Source: an uncultured Bacteroidales bacterium (lineage in GTDB: Bacteria > Bacteroidota > Bacteroidia > Bacteroidales > WCHB1-69). From it: 49,462 nucleotides of DNA. Of the stretch, positions 1-7,671 are shown piece by piece; the first letter of the stretch is position 1, and the number at the start of each line of letters is the position of its first letter. Under the pieces are notes generated by a model, which was not told where the DNA came from, did no database searches, and saw only the letters and a list, made by a program, of their open reading frames with translations. The translations under genes were made by a program, and so were the position numbers. The DNA lies in the NCBI GenBank assembly GCA_905235135.1, contig CAJOKR010000015.1:1-49462 (forward strand). Reading direction: 5' to 3'.

Positions 1-1875
1 AACGCGGCGGGCTGCGACAGCGTCCTGACCATCGAACTCTCCGTGCTTTACAACGTCGCGGCGCAGGCCGACAGCACCCTCTGCGCCGATGAACTGCCGT
101 TGACGTGGAACGGGGTTACGTTCACGCAGGCCGACACGCTGACTGCCGTTCTTCCCGCCGCCAACGGCGCGGACAGCGTCATCACCATGGTGCTGAATGT
201 CAAACCGCTGTCCGACAGCACGTTGAATGTCTCCGTGGTGCAGAATGACCTGCCCTACACCCTGAACGGAGTCGATTATAGCGCAACGGGAACCTATGAC
301 CAGCATTTCACCAACGCCGTGGGCTGCGACAGCACCCTAACCCTCCATCTGACCGTCTATCCCAACGTGACGGCACAGGTCGATACCACCGTCTGCGCCG
401 CCAATATGCCCTTCACATGGCATGGGCACTCGTTTACGGCGGCGGGAACGTACACCGTCACGCTGCTCACCTCGCACGGGGCCGACAGCACGGTGACATA
501 CCATCTCTCGGTCGATAACATCTCCGCCACGGTGGGCAATATCACGCACATCACCTGCCACGGTGAATCCACCGGCGCGGCCACGGCCACGGTGACGGGC
601 GGGCAGTCGCCACTTTCCTACGCGTGGACGAACGCATCCGGCACGAGCGTTTCCACCACGACTTCTATAAGCAATCGTCCGGCGGAAACCTACACGTTTA
701 CGGTCACCGACCATCTTGGCTGCACGGCCACAACCACGGTGACGCTCAACACGCTGAACGGGCCGCTGGCCCCCGGCACCGTCTCCGCCGACAAGGTGGT
801 CTGCGACGGCGAGGATGTGCCCCCGTTCACGGGCACGGCGGCCTCGGGCGGCGACAACGGCGCGTACCAGTGGCAGATTTCGACCAACGGCACCGACTGG
901 ACTCCCGCGCCGGGCACGAACAACGCGCAGAACTACACCTATCCGAGCCCCGCTGCGTATGCGTTCACGCTGCGCCGTGCGTGGGTGAGCCAGAGCTGCG
1001 GCACGGTCTATAGCAACACGCTGACCGTTGAGGTGGCCCCGAACTCCAGCGACACCCTCACCGCGGAGGTCTGCCAGGGCGAGGCCTATCAGGAGAACGG
1101 CTTCGACATCACGGCGGACCAGACGGCGGAGACGGGCGAATACACTTTCGAGCAGCACTATGCCACCGGCCACTGCGACAGCGCGGTCATCCTGTTGCTG
1201 ACGGTATGGCCGCAGTACGAGACAGACATTGAGGATGTGGTCTGCGAGGGCGACGGCTACAGTGACAACGGCTTCGAGGTCAGCCCGTTGGAGACGGTGG
1301 GCGCGGAGGTGCTGCAACGCACGCAGAACCTCCAGAGCGAGCACGGCTGCGACAGCATCGTCACCCTCCAGCTGACAGTGATTGACACGGCGTTGCGGAT
1401 TGTGCCGCTCACGGGCGACTTCTGCGACAATATGTCGGCGGAGCTGATGGTGGTGACGGAAATGCCTGATTATGTGTGGAGTACGGGCGAGACCGCCCCG
1501 ACCATCACGGTGACGGCCTCGGGCTACTACTCGGTGACGGCCACGGAAGGCGGCTGCACGGCCACGGCGGCTTACCGCGTGGAGGGCTGCCAGTTCGAGC
1601 TCATCCTTCCCAACGCCATCACCCCGTCCGACTTCGACGGCGTGAACGACTACTTCGCCCTGCCGGAGTTCTTCCTCCGCGACATCTCGTTGTTCGAAAT
1701 CGCCATCTTCAACCGCTGGGGCGAGATGGTCTATTACAGCACCGACAAGGGGTTCAAGTGGAACGGGGAGTACCGGGGCGAGATCCAGTACCAGACCATC
1801 TACAACTACGTGATCAAATACACCGACACGGCGGGGCGGCCGTTCAGGCGGACGGGGAGTGTCACAGTACTATAA
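1..1875 (+). CDS. T9SS type B (gliding-motility-associated C-terminal domain) surface protein, 5' truncated by window
   Basis: The reading frame is already open at base 1, so only the last ~624 residues are seen. They contain several copies of a Bacteroidota extracellular repeat ending in GCDS...TLxLTV (near bases 10, 320, 1340). A SprB-type repeat follows (about 520-750, with TCHGESTGAATATVTGGQSP). An Ig-like stretch comes next. The last ~90 residues form a gliding-motility-associated C-terminal domain: LPNAITPSDFDGVNDYF, then IFNRWGEMVY, then YNYVIKYTD and a final TGSVTVL. This domain is the sorting signal for export and anchoring by the type 9 secretion system. The protein is therefore probably a very large cell-surface adhesin or motility-related protein. 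GC is high (about 60%), as in UvrA. The precise ligand is unknown. Confidence 0.9.
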   Translation, partial: NAAGCDSVLTIELSVLYNVAAQADSTLCADELPLTWNGVTFTQADTLTAVLPAANGADSVITMVLNVKPLSDSTLNVSVVQNDLPYTLNGVDYSATGTYDQHFTNAVGCDSTLTLHLTVYPNVTAQVDTTVCAANMPFTWHGHSFTAAGTYTVTLLTSHGADSTVTYHLSVDNISATVGNITHITCHGESTGAATATVTGGQSPLSYAWTNASGTSVSTTTSISNRPAETYTFTVTDHLGCTATTTVTLNTLNGPLAPGTVSADKVVCDGEDVPPFTGTAASGGDNGAYQWQISTNGTDWTPAPGTNNAQNYTYPSPAAYAFTLRRAWVSQSCGTVYSNTLTVEVAPNSSDTLTAEVCQGEAYQENGFDITADQTAETGEYTFEQHYATGHCDSAVILLLTVWPQYETDIEDVVCEGDGYSDNGFEVSPLETVGAEVLQRTQNLQSEHGCDSIVTLQLTVIDTALRIVPLTGDFCDNMSAELMVVTEMPDYVWSTGETAPTITVTASGYYSVTATEGGCTATAAYRVEGCQFELILPNAITPSDFDGVNDYFALPEFFLRDISLFEIAIFNRWGEMVYYSTDKGFKWNGEYRGEIQYQTIYNYVIKYTDTAGRPFRRTGSVTVL

Positions 1876-1876
1876 C

Positions 1877-1920
1877 AAAAAAAATGGCTGCGCAGGCATC
1901 TCAATCACACCTGCGCAGCC
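1877..1920 (-). terminator. Rho-independent terminator of the cysteate-synthase-like gene
   Basis: A perfect 11-bp stem (GGCTGCGCAGG at 1886-1896, CCTGCGCAGCC at 1910-1920) with a 13-base loop. On the minus strand it is followed by eight T residues (1884-1877). It lies 5 bp past the stop of the minus-strand gene. On the plus strand it has only an A-tract before it, so it serves mainly the minus strand, though it also separates the two convergent genes. Confidence 0.9.
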
Positions 1921-1925
1921 AAAAG

Positions 1926-3158
1926 CTAACAGCCAAATTCGTCCACCATCTTTTTGAACCAAGTGGCTCTGTCGGCGCCCTCGCCGGTATTCAGGAGCAC
2001 GGTCTCGCCATCGTGGATCTGTCCTTCTTCCAGGGCTTTATAGAAGCCGGCAAAGCAGACGATGGAAGCGGGCCCGAAGTAGATGCCGCGCTCGTCCTTC
2101 ACTATTCGGCCGTATTTCGCCAGCTCGCTCTCCTTCACACGCAGGAACGTTCCGCCGCTTTTGCGTACGATGGGCGCCACAATGGGATACATACCCGGGT
2201 TGCCGGCCGAAAGGATGGAGACCATGGTCTGCGGGTTCGGGATAACGGGATAGTTCTTCTCATAACCCTCCGGGAATCCGGCCTTCACGGCACGCTCCCA
2301 CCCCTGCACCATCGGGTCGCAGGTATCTTGCTGTATCAACAGCATCCGGGGCATCTTGGTCTCCGGGAAGGTGGTCTGTAGGTCGCGGATGCCCTTGTCA
2401 AGTGCAATAGGACCCGTGCCGCCCGCAACAGCCTGCATATAGACGTCGGGCATCTTGCCCAGCTGACGCAAATACTCGAAAACCATCGTCTTCTTGGCTT
2501 CTACACGAATGGGATCGATGTTGCCGGTGGAGATCAGCACGTGATTTTTCTCGTGGAAGTCGTTGGCCTCCTTCTTGGCATCGCCGTATGTGCCGTCGCA
2601 CACGACCACGGTCTGCCCGTAGGAACGGATGGCCTTCACCGTATCCTCGCACGCATCGTGCGGCATGAAGACCGTGAACTTGATGCCGGCCTCAGCCAAA
2701 TAGCGGGCGTAAGCGGTGGCCGTGTTGCCGGTGGAAGCCACGCAGAACTCCTTGACACCGTTTTCTTTGAAAAGAGATGCGGCCAACGAAGCGGCGATGT
2801 CCTTGAAGGTGTTGCTGCCGCCGTTCAGGTCGTTGCGATAGACCATCACCTTGCAATCCACGCCGTATTTCTCCTTCGCCAGCTTCTCCAAGAAGTCCCA
2901 CTCCTCAATCGGAATGGCGCCCTCTCCAAAAGAGACGATGTTCTTCTTGTCCATAACGGGCAGGAAGTCGAAATAGTGGTAGAAATTCGCGGGCTTGTGC
3001 TCCGGTTTCGTCAGCTCGGTGATTTGGTGATAATCAGCGCTATAGACGACATCCGCACGTTTGCATCCGCACTTGCACTGCTGGTTCTGTGAAAACCAAG
3101 TGGCAAAGTCGGGAATGACTTCGCCACATTGGGTACATTTCAGGTAGTATTTTGACAT
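1926..3158 (-). CDS. Threonine-synthase-fold PLP enzyme, probable cysteate synthase
   Basis: A 410-residue fold-type II PLP enzyme. It has an N-terminal zinc-ribbon-like segment (CTQCGEV then CKCGCK, residues ~9-35). The PLP lysine is probably in GGSNTFKDIAAS. An STGNTATAYARY phosphate/cofactor loop and a glycine loop (VAGGTGPIALDKG) follow. The threonine-synthase hallmark PTGSFKDRG is replaced, which argues against ordinary threonine synthase. From memory the C-terminal half (MPDVYMQAV, ETVLLNTGEG) resembles archaeal cysteate synthase, which makes L-cysteate from O-phosphoserine and sulfite and is a threonine-synthase paralogue. The next gene upstream is a serine-palmitoyltransferase-like enzyme, so cysteate for capnine/sulfonolipid synthesis is the best reading. 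Fold assignment is firm; substrate is inferred. Alternative: a divergent threonine synthase. Confidence 0.68.
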   Translation of the reverse strand: MSKYYLKCTQCGEVIPDFATWFSQNQQCKCGCKRADVVYSADYHQITELTKPEHKPANFYHYFDFLPVMDKKNIVSFGEGAIPIEEWDFLEKLAKEKYGVDCKVMVYRNDLNGGSNTFKDIAASLAASLFKENGVKEFCVASTGNTATAYARYLAEAGIKFTVFMPHDACEDTVKAIRSYGQTVVVCDGTYGDAKKEANDFHEKNHVLISTGNIDPIRVEAKKTMVFEYLRQLGKMPDVYMQAVAGGTGPIALDKGIRDLQTTFPETKMPRMLLIQQDTCDPMVQGWERAVKAGFPEGYEKNYPVIPNPQTMVSILSAGNPGMYPIVAPIVRKSGGTFLRVKESELAKYGRIVKDERGIYFGPASIVCFAGFYKALEEGQIHDGETVLLNTGEGADRATWFKKMVDEFGC

Positions 3159-3264
3159 TGAACTATGAACTTTGACTTTTAACTTTGTTTTACTGACGTA
3201 TGCAATACGCTGTTCTTTTGGCTGTTGGCTTTTGGCCTATAAACCTTAAACCCTAAACCTTAAA
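3159..3264. repeat. Composite of three different heptamer arrays between two PLP-enzyme genes
   Basis: Read on the minus (coding) strand, the stop TAG of the upstream gene is followed directly by TTTAAGG-TTTAGGG-TTTAAGG. Next comes a CCAAAAG/CCAACAG run. After a short non-repetitive piece there is an AAGTTCA-like run that reaches the ATG of the downstream gene. Almost the whole spacer is built of 7-bp units of three different sequences. Confidence 0.75.
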
Positions 3265-4527
3265 CTACTTAATCAACGCCATATCCGGAATCGGCTTGTC
3301 GTACTCGCCTTTGGCCAGCCGCTCTTTGATGTCGCGGAAGGCAGCTAAGGTGCGCTCCACGTCCTCCATGCTGTGGGCAGCCGTGGGGATGATGCGGAAG
3401 ATGAGCATTCCGGGAGGGATGACGGGATAGGTAACGATGGAGCAGAAGATGTTGTAGTTCTCGCGCAGGTCAACGGCGATGTTGGCCGCCTGATCGACAC
3501 CGCAATAGAGATGCACAGGCGTGACACATGCCTCTGCAGGTCCAATCTCATAGCCGAGGTCGCGGAAGCCCTTCTGCAGGGCGCGGGTGATCTTCCACAG
3601 TTGGGCTCTCAGACGATCGCCTTCCTCGCTGCGGATAATCTCAAGGCGCTTCAGACAGCCAACCACGATGGGCATCGGGAGCGACTTGGCATACATTTGC
3701 GAACGCATGTTGTAGCGCAGGAAGTTGATGATGCTCTTTTCGGAAGCCACGAAGCCGCCGATGGTGGCCATAGACTTCGCATACGCGCCGATATAGACGT
3801 CAATGTCGTCCATCACGCCGAAATGCTCGGAGGTACCTCTTCCGTGAGGACCCATCGCGCCGAAACCGTGGGCATCGTCAATAAGGATGCGGAATTGATA
3901 TTTTTTCTTGAGGGCCGCAATCTGGTCAAGGATGCCCAGTGCGCCGGTCATGCCGAACACGCCTTCCGTAATCAGCAGCACACCACCGCCCTGTTCTTCG
4001 GCAATCTTGCAGGCGTTGCCAAGGATGCGGTCACAATCTTCGATGTCGTTGTGGCGGAACTTGAAGCTCTTTCCGAGATGCAAGCGGATACCGTCGCGCA
4101 GACAAGCATGGGCCTCCGCGTCATAGACGATGACATCGCGACGACACACGAGAGAATCGATGGTGGACATGATGCCTTGATAGCCGAAGTTAAACTCGAA
4201 AGCGGCCTCTTTGTGTTCGAAATCGGCCAGCTCGCGCTCCAGTTGTTCGTGGAGGGCGGTCTGTCCCGTCATCATACGGCTTCCCATCGGATAGGCCATA
4301 CCCCAGCGGGCGGCACCTTCCGCGTCGGCTTTGCGAACCTCAGGATGGTTGGCCAGTCCGAGGTAGTTGTTGAGGCTCCAGCAGAGCACCTCCTTGCCGT
4401 TGAAACGCATGTGCGGACCTAATTCGCCTTCCAACTTCGGGAATGCGAAATAGCCGTCAATTTTCTCTCTGTATTGTCCAATCGGGCCACCCGATGACTC
4501 TTTTATTCTTTCGAAAATATCTTTCAT
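3265..4527 (-). CDS. Serine-palmitoyltransferase-like alpha-oxoamine synthase, probable cysteate acyltransferase
   Basis: A 420-residue fold-type I PLP enzyme of the alpha-oxoamine synthase family (BioF/Kbl/SPT). Visible landmarks are NNYLGLANHPEV (53-64), a cofactor-stacking His at 140 in YDAEAHACLRDG, DDAHGFGAMG with Asp218 and His220, and the PLP lysine K251 in GAYAKSMATIGGF. The family joins an amino acid to an acyl thioester with loss of CO2. Beside a probable cysteate synthase, the likely reaction is cysteate plus acyl-CoA or acyl-ACP to 3-dehydrocapnine, the committed step of sulfonolipid synthesis in gliding and gut Bacteroidota. It is first in a two-gene unit with a 106-bp spacer. 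Ordinary SPT activity on serine, for sphingolipids, cannot be excluded from sequence alone. Confidence 0.75.
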   Translation of the reverse strand: MKDIFERIKESSGGPIGQYREKIDGYFAFPKLEGELGPHMRFNGKEVLCWSLNNYLGLANHPEVRKADAEGAARWGMAYPMGSRMMTGQTALHEQLERELADFEHKEAAFEFNFGYQGIMSTIDSLVCRRDVIVYDAEAHACLRDGIRLHLGKSFKFRHNDIEDCDRILGNACKIAEEQGGGVLLITEGVFGMTGALGILDQIAALKKKYQFRILIDDAHGFGAMGPHGRGTSEHFGVMDDIDVYIGAYAKSMATIGGFVASEKSIINFLRYNMRSQMYAKSLPMPIVVGCLKRLEIIRSEEGDRLRAQLWKITRALQKGFRDLGYEIGPAEACVTPVHLYCGVDQAANIAVDLRENYNIFCSIVTYPVIPPGMLIFRIIPTAAHSMEDVERTLAAFRDIKERLAKGEYDKPIPDMALIK

Positions 4528-4596
4528 ATTAATGTCGGTTTATTTACTGTTTATCCAATTAACCAATTAAAATGTACTCGTGTTGGTTTGTCGTTA

Positions 4597-4682
4597 CAAG
4601 ACGTAAGACTTTAGACTTTAGACTATTTATGGTGTTTTAAGTATCTCACTCTTAAGTCTTAAGTCTCAAGTCTTAAGTCTCA
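4597..4682. repeat. Heptamer arrays upstream of the PLP pair
   Basis: Two arrays: TTTAGAC-type units at about 4603-4625 and, read on the minus strand, GAGACTT/AAGACTT units at about 4646-4682. The TGA stop of the minus-strand gene ending at 4680 lies inside the second array (GAG TGA GACTTAAG). Confidence 0.75.
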
Positions 4683-6218
4683 CTCCCCTTTCCGTTTCGC
4701 CTCCTCAATCTTCTCGTACTCCTCTAAAAACTGCGGGATGTTGGACATCTCGATACGCTTGTTGAGGATGATACTATGGTCCTTGTTGTCCATGATGAAC
4801 ATCGCGGGGTTACCCATCTCGTAGATGTTAAAATATTCGAGGTAGTCGAGGTTGCCCTTGTTGCCGCCGACCTGCAGCCACGGGTAGTTGTTCTCTTTCA
4901 CGTACTTTTTCCAACGGTCGATGTCGGCGTCGTTGGCGATGGCATAGACATCGAAATTACGCTTGCCGATCGTCTCCAAAGAATCATAAACCTCGCGCAG
5001 CTTCTTCGATTCCTTCTTACAAGTCGGACAGTCGGGGTCGTAGAACCACAGGATGGTGTAAGGTTTGCTCATCCGATAGGAGGAGTGCCAGTTACGCATG
5101 TCGTCGCTCAACGTGGTGTCGGGGATGAACAGCTCGGGCGCGATCTTGCCGATGAGGATGGGCGCCAAACGGGCGGTACGCTTCTGGTACTTGGCCAGCA
5201 CGTCCTCGTCGAGCCAGTAGCACTTGCCGGCCATCTGGTTCGTCATGGCGATGTGGTAGAACACCGCATCATGACCAATCACCTTGCTGGTCTCGAAGTT
5301 GTACGACAGCCAGTCGCAGCAATAATGGTACATAAACGTATCCTTCTCGGTCTTTTTCAAGAAAATGTCGATGTATTTGTTGATGGTATCGGACTCCTGG
5401 TGATAGAGCAGCTTCAGGAAATAATCCTTCATCTTCGGGTCGAATGAGGGAATATAGATGAAGCGGTGGTCGGCAAGGTCGAAGTTGTCCCAGTAGTGCA
5501 GCCGGTAGTAAGCGGCCTGCTTCTGGTAATCCGGCTCGCCGTCTTCCTTCTTATACTCAGGAATGTCGATGTTCTTGTACGACTTCTGCATCTTGGAGAA
5601 GAGGAAATCCGGATTCTTGGCGATGAGATCGTCAATAAACTCTGTCATCTCGTTGTTGATGTTCGTCAGTTTCTCCTTATAGACATTCGCGCTGTCGGTG
5701 TTGCCGGCATCCTCGAATTCCTTGCGTTTCTTGGCCCAATCGCTGGCATCCTTTGACGCCTGCGCGGTCTTCTTCTGGAAACGCAGCATCTCAGCGTTCT
5801 CGGGAGAGTTCACCACCGAGAAGTTGTTCACATCCATCGTGGTGTCCAAATTGTACGTGAAATGCTGGTTATTATCGAGGATGAAGTTGAGATACAGCTT
5901 CTTATCCATGGAAACCAGCGAATACATGCCGTCGTCGTAGCGATCCGTGCCCTTGAACACGAACTTGCCCTTGGAAACGGGTTTCACGGAATCCTTGAGG
6001 ATGAGCTTGTCGTTGTAATGAATCACCATATAGACCAGCGTGTCCTTGGAGTCCTTGATGTTGAAAATCAGCTCGTGGCCGTCCTTATCGCGGTAGTTAG
6101 CCGGATTGTTCTTCGACTTCTGAAGATTCTTCGGCACGTTGTTCTGGGCAAAAATCCCAGATATTCCAAAGATGAAAATGGACATCAACAGAAGAATAAA
6201 CGTTTTTTTCATATTCAT
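4680..6218 (-). CDS. Envelope thioredoxin-fold protein (DUF4369/DUF5106-like), paralogue 1
   Basis: A 512-residue exported protein. A signal peptide (MKKTFILLLMSIFIFG, cleaved near FAQ) is followed by a DUF4369-like beta-rich N-terminal domain (DTLVYMVIHYNDKLILKDS). A helical DUF5106-like middle region comes next. The C-terminal TlpA/AhpC-type thioredoxin domain has the redox motif CPTC in WFYDPDCPTCKKE (~residue 400) and a cis-Pro region GNPAMFI. Likely role is periplasmic thiol-disulfide exchange, partner unknown. The two in-frame starts MNMKK and MKK (6218 or 6212) sit at the edge of a heptamer array, and MKK fits the signal peptide better. It is the second of two tandem paralogues, 24 bp after the first. 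The last codons GEG-stop run into an array. Confidence 0.8.
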   Translation of the reverse strand: MNMKKTFILLLMSIFIFGISGIFAQNNVPKNLQKSKNNPANYRDKDGHELIFNIKDSKDTLVYMVIHYNDKLILKDSVKPVSKGKFVFKGTDRYDDGMYSLVSMDKKLYLNFILDNNQHFTYNLDTTMDVNNFSVVNSPENAEMLRFQKKTAQASKDASDWAKKRKEFEDAGNTDSANVYKEKLTNINNEMTEFIDDLIAKNPDFLFSKMQKSYKNIDIPEYKKEDGEPDYQKQAAYYRLHYWDNFDLADHRFIYIPSFDPKMKDYFLKLLYHQESDTINKYIDIFLKKTEKDTFMYHYCCDWLSYNFETSKVIGHDAVFYHIAMTNQMAGKCYWLDEDVLAKYQKRTARLAPILIGKIAPELFIPDTTLSDDMRNWHSSYRMSKPYTILWFYDPDCPTCKKESKKLREVYDSLETIGKRNFDVYAIANDADIDRWKKYVKENNYPWLQVGGNKGNLDYLEYFNIYEMGNPAMFIMDNKDHSIILNKRIEMSNIPQFLEEYEKIEEAKRKGE

Positions 6219-6242
6219 AATTCAAAATTCTTAATTCATAAA
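6213..6242. repeat. Heptamer array filling the gap between tandem thioredoxin genes
   Basis: On the minus strand, after the TAA stop of the upstream gene: TTATGAA, TTAAGAA, TTTTGAA, TTATGAA, then ATGAAA. The array supplies the candidate start ATG of the downstream gene and repeats TGA/TAA every 7 bases. Confidence 0.75.
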
Positions 6243-7652
6243 TTATTTCATCAAACGCATAATCTCATCTAACGTAACCTGACGTGCAATTATTGCATGA
6301 TTTTTTTGATTATCAATCAACAAAATCACCGGTGTGGTGACAATGTCGAAATACTCAATGTAATCGACGCTGGTTTCGCCCATGGAGGTGCTCAGGTTGA
6401 TCCAGTCGCTGAGGCCGTGTTTCTCGGAGAAGGCTTTCCAGCGGTCGTAGTCATCGTTGACCTCCACGGCAAAGACCTCGAAGTCAAGATTATCGGCCTC
6501 CTTTTGGTAGAGGTCGTGCAGAACCGGGGTCTCCTCCTGACAGTGGTCGCAGTCGGGGTCCCAGAACCAGAGGATGGTATATTTCGTCTGTATCTCGTTG
6601 GTGGAGTGCTGTTTGCCGTTAATATCGAAGGCCGTGAGTTCGGGAATTTGCGCACCGGGGGCGAGCTTGCGGATGCGGTCCATCTGCCGCTTGATCCGCC
6701 GCTCCTGATCCTCGGGAATCCAACCTCGGTCGTAGGTGTCGTAAATATGCAGCATCACCGGCTCATAATACGGGTCGCCGGTCATGTCGAAGATGCCGTA
6801 CAGCCACTGCGCATACAGCCCGCACTGGTACCTTCCGCCACGCGCCGCACGGGTGAGGATGGTATCGACCTCGGTGATAATTTCGGCAGCGGATTCGCGA
6901 TTATTGGATAGCAAATACTCCTTGATGAAGTGGAAAAGCAAGAAGGAACTGTGGCAAAGTCGCGCATCCGTGAAATCCACCTGCGATATCACACGATGGT
7001 AATTATCCTTCGGCACCGCAGAAAAGGCGAAATGGACAGTAGGATCATCCGACTGGGCCGTTTTGAGAATCTCATCCTGTAAACGATAGTATTGACCCAA
7101 GAACGACTGCGGCATGGTGGATGTCAACTCTGCCGCCACTTTCGCACCTTCAAATGCATTCTGTTGCTCATTCCAAGCGAATTCGACCGTTTTATACAAC
7201 TGATTCTCATCAGATTTTCTAAAAGAATGATTGGTAAACCGATCGGGATTATGTATATCCACCTCAATTTCAAAACTATTTTGCTGGTTTATGATGATTT
7301 GAAATGGAAAAAGAGTTTCCCCGAAGATATCATAGAATCCTTTAGGAAACAATTCTGAAATCTCATTTTTCTTTTTTGCCGAACTGTTTTTCCGAAAAGT
7401 GGCTTTGCCGTTTTTCACTTCCGTACTGTCAACCACATGCCAGTTTCCAAAATAGTAACCCCATAGGTATAACTTATACTGTTCCGGCACATCCTTCAAT
7501 ATAATGGATATGTTATACCCATCGCAATAATCCCGCTCCAGATTCTCTTTCCCATACTGAACCGTTTCGTTTTGGGCATTCACTAAACTTGTCGGCCATA
7601 AAACGATGGTCAACAACACTCCTATTGCCCAAAAACGAAACCAGTATTTCAT
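6243..7652 (-). CDS. Envelope thioredoxin-fold protein (DUF5106-like), paralogue 2
   Basis: 469 residues with an N-terminal signal or anchor segment (FWAIGVLLTIVLWPTSLVNA). It has the same architecture as the gene at 4680: a beta-rich N-terminal part (NISIILKDVPEQYKLYLWG), a helical middle, then a TlpA-like thioredoxin domain. Its redox pair is CDHC in WFWDPDCDHCQEE, and TTPVILLIDNQ is the cis-Pro region. The shared layout suggests tandem duplication. The different active-site dipeptides (PT versus DH) imply different redox potentials or partners. It starts 19 bp after the stop of GlmM and is probably co-transcribed with it. Confidence 0.78.
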   Translation of the reverse strand: MKYWFRFWAIGVLLTIVLWPTSLVNAQNETVQYGKENLERDYCDGYNISIILKDVPEQYKLYLWGYYFGNWHVVDSTEVKNGKATFRKNSSAKKKNEISELFPKGFYDIFGETLFPFQIIINQQNSFEIEVDIHNPDRFTNHSFRKSDENQLYKTVEFAWNEQQNAFEGAKVAAELTSTMPQSFLGQYYRLQDEILKTAQSDDPTVHFAFSAVPKDNYHRVISQVDFTDARLCHSSFLLFHFIKEYLLSNNRESAAEIITEVDTILTRAARGGRYQCGLYAQWLYGIFDMTGDPYYEPVMLHIYDTYDRGWIPEDQERRIKRQMDRIRKLAPGAQIPELTAFDINGKQHSTNEIQTKYTILWFWDPDCDHCQEETPVLHDLYQKEADNLDFEVFAVEVNDDYDRWKAFSEKHGLSDWINLSTSMGETSVDYIEYFDIVTTPVILLIDNQKNHAIIARQVTLDEIMRLMK

Positions 7653-7671
7653 CCTATTGCCTAATGCCTAA
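7653..7671. repeat. Heptamer pair between glmM and the thioredoxin gene
   Basis: On the minus strand the TGA stop of glmM is followed by TTAGGCA-TTAGGCA-ATAGG and then ATG. The complete 19-bp spacer is heptamer sequence. Confidence 0.65.

Noticed and set aside
337-1344. Long minus-strand open frame (335 codons) opposite the T9SS protein
   Set aside because: Arg/Ala/Val-rich shadow of a GC-rich coding strand; no start context, no family features, and the plus frame has clear domains.
1926-3158. Canonical threonine synthase (thrC) call
   Set aside because: The PTGSFKDRG motif is absent and the neighbour is an SPT-like enzyme; kept only as an alternative.
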